This document shows positions 18,155 through 26,435 of a stretch of DNA of 64,000 nucleotides, piece after piece; position 1 is the first letter of the stretch, and each line of letters starts with the position of its first letter. Source of the DNA: Bradyrhizobium macuxiense. Its GTDB lineage: Bacteria > Pseudomonadota > Alphaproteobacteria > Rhizobiales > Xanthobacteraceae. The stretch is from positions 291,824 through 355,823 of the forward strand of contig NZ_VITY01000010.1 of the NCBI RefSeq assembly GCF_007993935.1, given 5' to 3'. The translations under genes and the position numbers were made by a program. Under the pieces are notes generated by a model. That model was not told the origin of the DNA and did no database searches. It saw nothing but the letters and a program-made list of their open reading frames with translations.

Positions 18155-19684
18155 TTATGCAAACGTCTTGGCGAAACCTTCGACGGCCGTCTTGAGCTTG
18201 GCGGCGGTGTCGTCGGACAGATCGCGGCTCGTGCGGATCGCATCGAGGATATCGGCATTCTTGCCGCGCAGCAGCGACAGCAGGCCGTCCTCGAACGCCT
18301 TCACCTTGTTGAGCGGCAGCGGATCGAGATAGCCATTGGTGCCGGCCCAGATCACGCAGACCTGCTCTTCCATCTTCAGCGGCGAGAACTGCGGCTGCTT
18401 CAGGAGTTCGGTCAAGCGCGAGCCGCGGTTGAGCAGGCGCTGGGTCGAAGCGTCGAGGTCGGAGCCGAACTGCGCGAACGCCGCCATTTCGCGGTACTGC
18501 GCGAGCTCGCCCTTGATCTTGCCGGCGACCTTCTTGGTGGCCTTGGTCTGCGCCGACGAACCGACGCGCGACACCGACAGACCGACGTTCACCGCGGGAC
18601 GGATGCCCTGGAAGAACAGATCGGTTTCCAGGAAGATCTGACCGTCGGTGATCGAAATCACGTTGGTTGGGATGTAGGCCGACACGTCGTTGGCCTGGGT
18701 TTCAATGACCGGCAGCGCGGTCAGCGAGCCCAAACCATGGTCCTTGCCGAGCTTGGCAGCGCGCTCGAGCAGACGGGAGTGCAGATAGAACACGTCGCCC
18801 GGATAGGCTTCGCGGCCCGGCGGACGGCGCAGCAGCAGCGACATCTGGCGGTAGGCGACGGCCTGCTTCGACAAGTCGTCATAGATGATCACGGCATGCA
18901 TGCCGTTGTCGCGGAAGTATTCGCCCATCGTGCAGCCGGTGAACGGCGCGATGTACTGCATCGGAGCCGGATCGGACGCGGTCGCCGCAACGACGATCGA
19001 GTATTCCAGCGCGCCCTGCTCTTCGAGCACCTTGACGAACTGCGCAACCGTGGAGCGCTTCTGGCCGACCGCGACGTAGACGCAGTACAGCTTCTGGCTC
19101 TCGTCCGGCTGGGCGTTGAGCGGCTTCTGGTTCAGGATGGTGTCGAGCGCGATCGCGGTCTTGCCGGTCTGACGGTCGCCGATGATTAGCTCGCGCTGGC
19201 CACGGCCGATCGGGATCAGCGCGTCGATTGCCTTGAGGCCGGTGGCCATCGGTTCGTTCACCGACTTGCGCGGAATGATGCCGGGCGCCTTGACGTCGAC
19301 GCGCATGCGCTTGTCGGCCTGGATCGGCCCCTTGCCATCGATCGGGTTGCCGAGCGCGTCGACGACGCGGCCGAGCAGGCCCTTGCCGACCGGCGCGTCC
19401 ACGATGGCGCGGGTGCGCTTGACGGTCTGGCCTTCCTTGATCTCACGGTCGGCGCCGAAGATCACGATACCGACGTTGTCGGTTTCGAGGTTGAGCGCCA
19501 TGCCGCGCGTGCCGTTCTCGAACTCGACCATTTCACCGGCCTGAACGTTGTCGAGACCGTAGACGCGGGCGATACCGTCGCCGACCGACAGCACCTGGCC
19601 AACTTCGGTGACCTCGGCTTCCTGGCCGAAATTCTTGATCTGGTCCTTGAGGATCGCAGAAATTTCTGCGGCGCGGATGTCCAT
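18155..19684 (-). CDS. atpA: F1 ATP synthase alpha subunit
   Basis: 509-aa non-catalytic nucleotide-binding subunit. It has the Walker A motif GDRQTGKTAIA, the GRGQRELIIG approach strand and SVSRVGSSAQTKATKKVAG with the arginine finger region. The start ATG overlaps the atpH stop by one base (TGATG at 19686-19682), so translation is coupled to atpH. Confidence 0.98.
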   Translation of the reverse strand: MDIRAAEISAILKDQIKNFGQEAEVTEVGQVLSVGDGIARVYGLDNVQAGEMVEFENGTRGMALNLETDNVGIVIFGADREIKEGQTVKRTRAIVDAPVGKGLLGRVVDALGNPIDGKGPIQADKRMRVDVKAPGIIPRKSVNEPMATGLKAIDALIPIGRGQRELIIGDRQTGKTAIALDTILNQKPLNAQPDESQKLYCVYVAVGQKRSTVAQFVKVLEEQGALEYSIVVAATASDPAPMQYIAPFTGCTMGEYFRDNGMHAVIIYDDLSKQAVAYRQMSLLLRRPPGREAYPGDVFYLHSRLLERAAKLGKDHGLGSLTALPVIETQANDVSAYIPTNVISITDGQIFLETDLFFQGIRPAVNVGLSVSRVGSSAQTKATKKVAGKIKGELAQYREMAAFAQFGSDLDASTQRLLNRGSRLTELLKQPQFSPLKMEEQVCVIWAGTNGYLDPLPLNKVKAFEDGLLSLLRGKNADILDAIRTSRDLSDDTAAKLKTAVEGFAKTFA

Positions 19685-20244
19685 CAGCCTGCCTCTTTCA
19701 TCGCGTTCTTGATCGAATTGAGTTTGGTGCGAAGCGAACTATCCACCATCCGGCTGCCGAGCTTGACCACCAGGCCACCAATAATGGAGGGATCGACCTT
19801 CACGTTGAGCGCGACGTCCTTGCCCGTCACTGATTTCAGTGCGGCCTTCAGCGCGTCGAGATTCTTGTCACTGAGCTGCTCGGCGACGGTGACTTCCGCA
19901 GTCGCCTCGCCCTTGAACTTCGCCACCAGCGCGCGATAGGCGCGGATCACATCGGCAACGGCGAACAGCCGGCGATTGGTGGTGAACACCTTGAGGAATT
20001 TTGCCGTCGTACCGGCGATGCCGGCCTTGTCGAGCACCGCGGTCAGCGCCTTGAGCTGGGCGTCCGCGGCAAACACCGGGCTACGGACGAGGCGCTTCAG
20101 ATCGGCGCTCTCGTTGAGCAGGGCCTCGAATTTGTCGAGGTCGGCCCGGACTTGATCGACGGATTGCTCGTCGCGCGCCAACTCGAACAGGGCCGTTGCA
20201 TAACGACCGGAAACTCCGGAAACGGACGGATCTTCAGCAGCCAC
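19684..20244 (-). CDS. atpH: F1 ATP synthase delta subunit
   Basis: 186-aa peripheral-stalk subunit that clamps F1 to the b subunits. The N-terminal helical bundle starts at VSGVSGRYATALFELARDE, and the C-terminal domain ends with the family segment DPSIIGGLVVKLGSRMVDSS. I take the GTG at 20244 (AAEDPSVSGVSG) because it gives the usual rhizobial N terminus; an ATG at 20268 would add eight residues (TAKKSELV). It is the first gene of the F1 operon, so the promoter should lie upstream in the 20.25-20.5 kb region. Confidence 0.95.
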   Translation of the reverse strand: MAAEDPSVSGVSGRYATALFELARDEQSVDQVRADLDKFEALLNESADLKRLVRSPVFAADAQLKALTAVLDKAGIAGTTAKFLKVFTTNRRLFAVADVIRAYRALVAKFKGEATAEVTVAEQLSDKNLDALKAALKSVTGKDVALNVKVDPSIIGGLVVKLGSRMVDSSLRTKLNSIKNAMKEAG

Positions 20245-20874
20245 GAGCTCGCTCTTTTTTGCTGTCAAATTCGCAAGGGAAAAACCGTCGCCACCAAAGC
20301 AGCGCCTAGCGATCCAAGCCCTTGGAATTCAAGCGGGACTTCGATTTTCGACCGGCACAGGACATGCCGGGACCGTTAAAATCGCGGCTTTGCTAACATA
20401 GCAATCGCGCAGGTGCAACATGACGGCATCGTGAGAGCCGCCTTGTCGCATGCGGTTTCTCGCGACCGCGGCCGGCGGTCGAACCGGGAAAATTCGGCGC
20501 GCGGAAATCCGGTGCAGGCGGCTCCGATTCACGTCGCTCGATTTTGTTCCATCGAAATTTGCATGGCCCTATGGGCTCGGGCGCAAGGAACCTGCAGCGG
20601 GCCGCCGTTTCATTTCGCGATTACTTACCGAAACCTTACAACCGGGCGGATAATCAGTATTCGTAAGTACTCGTATCGTTAAAAATTCGTTAAAGGCCAA
20701 GGTTACGGAACCTCGATTGAATACCCCAAGGCGGTAACAAGATATTTCAACCCGAGACAATTGGGATTTACTGCCTAATTCGTGCCTCATTGCGAAACCA
20801 AACGGCCTTGGTCAACGAAGGGACGGGGGTTCCACTTGCCGCGTTAGCGGCAATACTGTCTGAGGGTCTTATCA
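20245..20874. promoter_or_regulatory. 630-bp divergent intergenic region (atp operon / rlpA)
   Basis: There is no convincing protein gene here. The part near atpH must hold the F1 operon promoter on the minus strand, but no consensus pair is obvious. The right half is distinctly more AT-rich and contains near-palindromic CGTAAGTACTCGTA, the TTAA-N7-TTAA box at 20679-20693 and several TTAC/GGTTAC motifs before the rlpA start. Small open frames in this region have no ribosome-binding sites and look accidental. Confidence 0.6.
20679..20693. promoter_or_regulatory. Putative CtrA-binding box TTAA-N7-TTAA
   Basis: The 15-bp stretch TTAA AAATTCG TTAA is an exact match to the palindromic full-site consensus of the alphaproteobacterial cell-cycle regulator CtrA. 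It lies about 180 bp upstream of the rlpA start in an AT-rich intergenic region. Regulation by CtrA is inference; it would fit a septal or pole-related peptidoglycan protein. Confidence 0.5.
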
Positions 20875-21366
20875 ATGCTGAATATCAAGAAGGCGGCGGG
20901 CAACGTAACCCGCTCGCGCACGGCGCTTGCGTTTGTAGCCGCAACTATCCTGGTCGGGGGCAGCGTGACCGAGGCGTCCGCGAAGTCCAGGCACCATCAT
21001 CATCGCCACCACCATCATCACCAGGCCCGCGCCGAAGGTTCGTCCTGGCGCGACGCCAATGCATCGATCCAGCCGTCCGGCGGCCACGCGTTCTCGGGGA
21101 TGGCCTCGTTCTACGGCAATGAGTCGGGCAGCCGGACCGCTTCCGGTCAGCGCTTCAACCAGAACGCCATGACCGCGGCCCACCGGTCGCTGCCGTTCGG
21201 CACCAAGGTCCGCGTCACCCATGGCGGCCGCAGCGTCGTCGTCACCATCAACGATCGTGGCCCGTTCGTCCGCGGCCGCGTGCTCGACCTCTCGACCGGC
21301 GCAGCCCGCGCCATCGGCCTGACCGGCGCCGGCGTCGGCCGCGTCACCGCCGAGGTCGTGTCCTAA
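20875..21366 (+). CDS. RlpA-like exported protein with polyhistidine tract
   Basis: 163-aa exported protein. A signal peptide ends near TEASA (residue about 35) and is directly followed by a natural His tract (HHHHRHHHHHQ, about 39-49). Residues about 72-163 form the double-psi beta-barrel of RlpA: GMASFYGNESGSRTASGQRF, AHRSLPFGTKVRVTH, VTINDRGPFVRGRVLDLS, and the closing AARAIGLTGAGVGRVTAEV. RlpA proteins are septal lytic transglycosylases or peptidoglycan binders. There is no lipobox Cys and no SPOR domain, so this is a soluble periplasmic version. A strong terminator follows. Confidence 0.88.
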   Translation: MLNIKKAAGNVTRSRTALAFVAATILVGGSVTEASAKSRHHHHRHHHHHQARAEGSSWRDANASIQPSGGHAFSGMASFYGNESGSRTASGQRFNQNAMTAAHRSLPFGTKVRVTHGGRSVVVTINDRGPFVRGRVLDLSTGAARAIGLTGAGVGRVTAEVVS

Positions 21367-21422
21367 GCGTTCAGTAAGCGTTGCGTTGCGTAACGGCCGC
21401 GAGGCCTGCTTCGCGCCAAAAG

Positions 21423-21456
21423 GCCTGCCGTCGCGAATGACGGCAGGCTTTTTCTT
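21423..21456 (+). terminator. Intrinsic terminator after rlpA
   Basis: GCCTGCCGTC (21423-21432) pairs perfectly with GACGGCAGGC (21439-21448) and is followed by a T-rich tract. It lies 57 bp after the rlpA stop. priA converges from the other side and ends at 21468. Confidence 0.85.
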
Positions 21457-21467
21457 TTCGGGTTCCC

Positions 21468-23681
21468 CTACAGGAAGCTCTGCGGATCGACGTCGACCTC
21501 GAGCTTCAGATTGCCCTTGGTCTTCGGACCCGCCTCGAGCCATTCGCGCAGATATTGCGACAGGTCGACATTGCGCAGCGACTTCACCAGCAGGCGAAAC
21601 CGGTAGCGGCCCTTGATGACCGCGAGCGGCGCCTCGGCGGGACCGAGCACCTGGATCCGCTCATCGAGCGGCGCCACCGCGACGAGCTTGCGGGCAAACC
21701 CCTCCGCGGTCGGGCGATCGCCGGCGGAGACGATCAGGCTCGCCAGCCGGCCGAACGGCGGATAGCCGGTGCGCTCGCGGATCTCGATCTCGCTGGCGTA
21801 GAACGCCTCGCGGTCGCTCGCGATCAGAGCCTTGATGACCGGATGTTCCGGCTGATGGGTCTGCAGATAGCCGACGCCGCGGCCCTGCTCGCGGCCGGCG
21901 CGGCCGACCACCTGGTTCAACAGCTGGAACGTCCGCTCGGCGGCGCGGGGATCGCCGTTGCTCAGGCCGAGATCGGCATCGATGACCCCGACCAGATTGA
22001 GCCGCGGGAAATTGTGCCCCTTCGCCACCAGCTGTGTGCCGATGATGATGTCGACGCGGCCCTCGGCGATCTCGTTGAGCTCGCTGCGCATGGTCTCGAT
22101 CGAGGTGATGAGATCGCTCGACAGCACCATGGTGCGGGATTCGGGGAAGATGCTGGCGGCCTCCTCCTGCAGGCGCTCGACGCCGGGGCCGACCGCGACC
22201 AGCGATTCCTCGGCCGCGCAATGCGGGCAGATGTTCGGGCGCGGCATCGAGAAACCGCAGTGATGGCAGACCAGTCGCTGCCGGAACCGATGATCGACCA
22301 GCCAGGCGTCGCAGATCGTGCATGCGAAGCGGTGGCCGCAGGCGCGGCACAGCGTCAGCGGCGCATAGCCGCGGCGGTTGAGGAACAGCAGCGCCTGCTC
22401 GCGCCGCTCGATCGCATGGCGAATCTGCTCGGCCAGCACGGGCGAAATGAACCGCCCGCGCGGCGGCGGCGCGCGGCGCATGTCGATCGCCTCGATATGC
22501 GGCATGTGCTGGCCGCCGAACCGCGACGGCAGCGCGACGCGCTGGTAGCGTCCCTTGCGCGCATTGACCTCGCTCTCGACCGACGGCGTGGCCGACGCCA
22601 GCACGATCGGGATTTTGGCGATATGGGCGCGGACCACCGCCATGTCGCGCGCGTGATAATGCGCGCCGTCGTCCTGCTTGTAGGCCTGGTCGTGCTCCTC
22701 ATCGACGATGATCAGCCCGAGATCGGCATAGGGCAGGAACAGCGCCGAGCGGGCGCCGACCACGACCGGCGCCTTGCCCTCCGAGATCGCCGCCCAGCTG
22801 CGCGCCCGCGTGCGCGGCGTCAGCTCCGAATGCCATTCCAGCGGCCGCACGCCGAAGCGCTGCGCGAAGCGGTCGAGGAACTGGCCGGTCAGCGCGATCT
22901 CCGGCATCAGGATCAGCGTCTGCTTGCCGCGGCGGATATTCTCGGCGATCGCCTCGAAATAGACCTCGGTCTTGCCGGAACCGGTGACGCCGTCGAGCAG
23001 CGCGACGTGAAAGCTGCCGCTCGCCGCCAGCGTCCGCATCACGTCGACCGCGCTGCGCTGCTCGCGCGAGAAATCCGGCTGGGCGTAGGAGGGATCTGGC
23101 GATGGCGGCGCGGCCGGCGGCGGCATCGCCTCCACCGTCAGCGTGCCCTCGTCGACCAGGCCGTCGATCACGCCCGAGCTGACCCCGGCCTCCCGTGCCG
23201 CCTCCGACTTGCCGTGCAGCAAGCCGTCCGACAGCACCTCGATCAGGCGCCGGCGCGCCGGCGTCAGGCGCCGCGGCGGCTCGCCGATGAGGCGGACGCC
23301 GAGCCGCGTGCGCTCCGGCCCGAGGTTTTCGCCCATCCGCAGCGTCATCCGCAGCACCATGCCGCGCGCCGACAGCGTGTAGGTGGAGACCCAGTCGACC
23401 AGCTGGCGCAGCTCTGCCCTGAGCGGCGGAACATCGAGCTTCTCGCTGACGTCCTTGAGCCGGTTGTGCAGCCGCGGATCCGGCCTGGCATTCTCGGCCC
23501 ACACCACCGCGACGACTTCGCGCGGCCCGAGCGGAACAGAGATCACATCGCCCGGCGCAAGCTCCATGCCGCGCGGCACGCGGTAGGAATAGGTCTGGTT
23601 CAGCGCGACAGGCACCAGCACGTCGACGACACGTGTCGTCGATGCGGAGGCTGGGCTGGGGCGCGTGGTGTGGTCCATCAA
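21468..23681 (-). CDS. priA: Primosomal replication-restart helicase PriA
   Basis: 737-aa superfamily 2 helicase that reloads the replisome at stalled forks. It has an N-terminal 3'-DNA-binding region (VLVPVALNQTYSYRVP, GDVISVPLG), Walker A GVTGSGKTEVY, DEEHDQAYKQDD as motif II, a zinc-binding insert with CRACGHRFACTIC and CHHCGFSMPRPNICPHC, and helicase C motifs (GTQLVAKGHNFPRL, VGRAGREQGRG). The start has two consecutive Met codons at 23681/23678. It is divergent from xerC, with a palindromic element in the 220-bp spacer. Confidence 0.97.
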   Translation of the reverse strand: MMDHTTRPSPASASTTRVVDVLVPVALNQTYSYRVPRGMELAPGDVISVPLGPREVVAVVWAENARPDPRLHNRLKDVSEKLDVPPLRAELRQLVDWVSTYTLSARGMVLRMTLRMGENLGPERTRLGVRLIGEPPRRLTPARRRLIEVLSDGLLHGKSEAAREAGVSSGVIDGLVDEGTLTVEAMPPPAAPPSPDPSYAQPDFSREQRSAVDVMRTLAASGSFHVALLDGVTGSGKTEVYFEAIAENIRRGKQTLILMPEIALTGQFLDRFAQRFGVRPLEWHSELTPRTRARSWAAISEGKAPVVVGARSALFLPYADLGLIIVDEEHDQAYKQDDGAHYHARDMAVVRAHIAKIPIVLASATPSVESEVNARKGRYQRVALPSRFGGQHMPHIEAIDMRRAPPPRGRFISPVLAEQIRHAIERREQALLFLNRRGYAPLTLCRACGHRFACTICDAWLVDHRFRQRLVCHHCGFSMPRPNICPHCAAEESLVAVGPGVERLQEEAASIFPESRTMVLSSDLITSIETMRSELNEIAEGRVDIIIGTQLVAKGHNFPRLNLVGVIDADLGLSNGDPRAAERTFQLLNQVVGRAGREQGRGVGYLQTHQPEHPVIKALIASDREAFYASEIEIRERTGYPPFGRLASLIVSAGDRPTAEGFARKLVAVAPLDERIQVLGPAEAPLAVIKGRYRFRLLVKSLRNVDLSQYLREWLEAGPKTKGNLKLEVDVDPQSFL

Positions 23682-23717
23682 ATCAGGGCTTTGGAGTCCG
23701 AACTTTGCACCGGGCTA

Positions 23718-23817
23718 GAGATTTGGTTCTGAATGAATCAGAACCAAATCTCCAGCTTCTTGTTTTGACGCGTTTTCTTCACGCGAACCGGCCTCCACTT
23801 CGCTCGAAAACGCTCTG
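23718..23817. repeat. Palindromic intergenic element between priA and xerC
   Basis: A perfect 15-bp inverted repeat (23718-23732 with 23738-23752, GAGATTTGGTTCTGA and its complement) with a 5-nt loop is followed by a tail containing CGCGTTTTCTTCACGCG and CGCTCGAAAACGCTCTG. The layout is hairpin plus fixed tail, as expected of a dispersed repeat family. Confidence 0.7.
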
Positions 23818-23901
23818 TCACCGCCATGCGGTCTTAGCGATCGGTAAACGAAGGCAGTGCGATATAATCAGGAGATTAGCAGCGCCAATAGCCCTTTACA
23901 G

Positions 23902-24873
23902 ATGGCCCGGACCGATCAACCCATGCAACCGCTCGAGCTCGACTGCGCCGACACATCAGTCACGCAGGAGATGACGCGCTGGCTGTCGCATCTGCGCGCA
24001 GAGCGGCGGCTGTCGCCGAAGACACTCGAGGCCTATGCCCGCGACGTGCGGCAATGCCTGGCCTTCCTGGCCGAGCACTGGGGCGCACGCGTGACGCTTG
24101 CGGCATTCTCCGCACTCGAAGCGAGCGATGTCAGAGCGTTCATGGCGATGCGCCGCGCGGACGAGATCGGCGGACGATCGCTGATGCGGGCGCTGGCGGG
24201 GCTGCGCTCGTTCGGACGTTTCCTGGAACGCGAAGGCAAGGGCAAGGTCGGCGCGCTCTCGGCGATCCGCGCGCCCAAGGTGGCGAAGAGCCTGCCGAAG
24301 CCGATCCACATGGAAGCGGCGAAGCGCTTCGCCGACGCCGACGAGCGCGCCGGCGAGGAGCGCGAGACTTGGATCCTGGTGCGCGACGCCGCCGTGATGG
24401 CGCTCCTCTATGGTTCGGGCCTGCGCATCTCGGAAGCGCTGGGGTTGAAGCGCCGCGACGTGCCGAAGCCGGGCGAAGGCGACGTGCTGGTCGTGACCGG
24501 CAAGGGCAACAAGACCCGCATGGTGCCGGTGCTGCAAAACGTGCTGCAATTGATCGCGGACTATGCGGCGATCTGCCCGCACCAGCTCAGCCCGACCGGA
24601 CCGATGTTCGTCGGTGCGCGCGGCGGCCCGCTAAGCCCGCGCATCATCCAGCTCACCATGGAGCGGCTGCGCGGCGCGCTCGGCCTGCCCGACAGCGCAA
24701 CGCCGCATGCGTTGCGGCATTCTTTCGCCACCCATCTGCTGAGCCGCGGCGGCGACCTGCGCGCGATCCAGGAATTGCTGGGCCACGCGTCGCTGTCGAC
24801 CACGCAGATCTACACCGGCATCGACAGCGAGCGCCTGCTCGAAGTCTACCGCTCCGCGCACCCGCGCGGCTGA
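23902..24873 (+). CDS. xerC: Tyrosine recombinase XerC
   Basis: 323-aa chromosome-dimer resolvase of the XerC/D type. The N-terminal SAM-like domain (TRWLSHLRAERRLSPKTLEAY) is followed by the catalytic domain with Arg175 (GSGLRISE), Lys201 (TGKGNKTR), His269/Arg272 (PHALRHSFATHLL), His295 (LLGHASLSTTQIY) and Tyr304. ATG 23902 is chosen; an in-frame GTG at 23857 and an ATG at 23923 are alternatives, and none has a clear ribosome-binding site. Location beside priA and the family length mark it as the housekeeping enzyme rather than a phage integrase. Confidence 0.93.
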   Translation: MARTDQPMQPLELDCADTSVTQEMTRWLSHLRAERRLSPKTLEAYARDVRQCLAFLAEHWGARVTLAAFSALEASDVRAFMAMRRADEIGGRSLMRALAGLRSFGRFLEREGKGKVGALSAIRAPKVAKSLPKPIHMEAAKRFADADERAGEERETWILVRDAAVMALLYGSGLRISEALGLKRRDVPKPGEGDVLVVTGKGNKTRMVPVLQNVLQLIADYAAICPHQLSPTGPMFVGARGGPLSPRIIQLTMERLRGALGLPDSATPHALRHSFATHLLSRGGDLRAIQELLGHASLSTTQIYTGIDSERLLEVYRSAHPRG

Positions 24874-25018
24874 ACGGCCGGATCCGAGTCCAGATAAGAC
24901 GCCGGATTTGGCTCGCCGTCATGCTGCGTTCATCTTCATACGGCTAACCACAAGCTGCCGCCCCTTGCCTTGTGCACCGCATTCGGCAATCGTGGCACAG
25001 TCTCATCGGAGGGGAATC

Positions 25019-25609
25019 ATGAGCGCACACGAAAGTATGGAGCACGCGGAGCATGCCGAGCATGCGTCGACCGAAAACAGGAAGATTGCGCTCCTGATCG
25101 CCGTGATCGCACTGTGCCTGGCGCTGTCGGAAACGCTCGGCAAGGGCGCCCAGACCGAATCGATCAGCAAGAACGTCGAAGCCTCCAACCTCTGGGCCTT
25201 CTTCCAGGCCAAGAGCATCCGCCGCACCGCGGTGCAGACCGCGGCCGAACAGGGCAAGCTGAACCTCGCGACCACCACCGACGAGGCGGCCAAGGCCGCG
25301 CTGCAGAAACAGATCGACGACTGGCAGAAGACCGCGGCGCGCTATCGCTCGGAGCCGGACACCGGCGAGGGTTCGGAGCAGCTCTCCGAACGCGCCAAGC
25401 ACGCCGAGCATGAGCGCGACGAGGCGACGGCGAAATATCATCACTTCGAGCTTGCCTCCGCCGCCTTCCAGATCGCCATCGTACTGGCGTCCGCGACCAT
25501 CATCACCGGCATCGCCGCGCTGGCCTGGGTGTCGGGCCTCGTGACGCTCGCCGGCGTCGCGATGACGCTGCTCGGCCTGTTCCAGCCGCACCTGCTGCCT
25601 CTGCATTGA
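25019..25609 (+). CDS. DUF4337 family membrane protein
   Basis: 196-aa protein with a His/Glu-rich N terminus (MEHAEHAEHASTENRK), a membrane helix at about 22-38, a central helical stretch with SKNVEASNLWAFFQAKSIRRT, and two C-terminal membrane segments (about 140-190). This is the DUF4337 layout; function is unknown in the family. ATG 25019 has GGAGGGG just upstream, which settles the start. A palindromic element follows the stop within 30 bp. Confidence 0.82.
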   Translation: MSAHESMEHAEHAEHASTENRKIALLIAVIALCLALSETLGKGAQTESISKNVEASNLWAFFQAKSIRRTAVQTAAEQGKLNLATTTDEAAKAALQKQIDDWQKTAARYRSEPDTGEGSEQLSERAKHAEHERDEATAKYHHFELASAAFQIAIVLASATIITGIAALAWVSGLVTLAGVAMTLLGLFQPHLLPLH

Positions 25610-25635
25610 GAGAGCTGGCGGGCACCCCACTATCT

Positions 25636-25741
25636 CCGTCATCCTGAGGAGCCGCGTAGCGGCGTCTCGAAGGATGCACGGCCCCGCTCGTGGCCGTCGA
25701 CCCTTCGAGACGCGCGCCTTGCGCGCTTCTCAGGGTGACGG
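25636..25741. repeat. Palindromic intergenic element after the DUF4337 gene
   Basis: The ends CCGTCATCCTGAG and CTCAGGGTGACGG are near-perfect inverted copies. The interior holds further stems (GGAGCCGCGTAGCGGCGTCTC; CGAGACGCGCGCCTTGCGCGCTTCT). It fills the space between two convergent genes. Confidence 0.75.
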
Positions 25742-25756
25742 GGCACAAGGCGTTGC

Positions 25757-26296
25757 CTAGAGCACCTTGCTGGTCTGATGCACGCTTTTGCGGAAGCGCG
25801 CGATCAGGCGCAGCGTGCGCGCGGCCCAGCCCTCGCCGTCGCCGCTGATCATCTCGCGGATGCGCTGCTTGATCGGCTCGACCAGCGCGGTGGCCTTGGC
25901 GCGCAGCGCCATGATGAAATTATAGAGCGCCTCGAACCAGGGCATCTCCAAAAGCTTCGACCGCGTCACGTCGAACACGAATGCCGTGACGCCGACGCCG
26001 AGGAATTTGGCGAACAGGATCAGCGAGACTGCGCTGAACCAATATTGGTTCGCCAGCAGCCAGAGCCCGACCAGCTTGAGCGGAAACAGCGGGATCAGCG
26101 GCACGACGAAGACGATCAGCGTCATCGCCGGCGACAGCGAATCGACCCGGTCGGCAAGCCATTGCTTGAGTGCACGGAGCGGGATCCAGGCGACCACCCG
26201 GGCCACGATCGGCTCGAGGTGGTCCCACAGCCAAGCCTCGATCAGGAAGATGATCGCAAGCAGGACCCAGAACGGCTGAAGCAGGCGGCGCAACAT
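25757..26296 (-). CDS. Small membrane protein of unknown function
   Basis: 179 aa with three hydrophobic segments at about 8-25, 57-80 and 85-110 (QPFWVLLAIIFLIEAWLW; PAMTLIVFVVPLIPLFPLKL; WFSAVSLILFAKFLGVGVTA), then an amphipathic, basic C-terminal tail with a GDGEGWAAR motif. I do not recognise a named family. The composition and codon use match neighbours, and the ATG at 26296 is the only reasonable start. No partner gene suggests a role. Confidence 0.75.
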   Translation of the reverse strand: MLRRLLQPFWVLLAIIFLIEAWLWDHLEPIVARVVAWIPLRALKQWLADRVDSLSPAMTLIVFVVPLIPLFPLKLVGLWLLANQYWFSAVSLILFAKFLGVGVTAFVFDVTRSKLLEMPWFEALYNFIMALRAKATALVEPIKQRIREMISGDGEGWAARTLRLIARFRKSVHQTSKVL

Positions 26297-26309
26297 CCCT
26301 ACGATCCTA

Positions 26310-26406
26310 AAGCGCGATGAGACCGAATTGAATCATCGCGCTTCAGCTCCTTGTTTGAGCATGATCTTCTCGGAAAACCGCTTCACACTTTTCCAGGATC
26401 ATGCTC
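26310..26406. repeat. Composite palindromic element between lpdA and the small membrane gene
   Basis: Two modules lie side by side: an 11-bp inverted repeat AAGCGCGATGA (26310-26320) / TCATCGCGCTT (26333-26343), and GAGCATGATC (26357-26366) / GATCATGCTC (26397-26406) enclosing CGGAAAACCGCTTCACACTTTTCC. The second module recurs at 34330 and 46536. Confidence 0.8.
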
Positions 26407-26435
26407 CAGCCCGGCTCGCGCCGGACGTTCGATCA

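Noticed and set aside
17185..20244. Missing F0 genes as a possible deletion
   Set aside because: Separate F1 and F0 operons are normal in alphaproteobacteria; the F1 set atpHAGDC is complete.
23902..24873. Tyrosine recombinase considered as a phage or island integrase
   Set aside because: It matches XerC in length and motifs, sits beside priA, and no attachment site, tRNA or phage gene is near.
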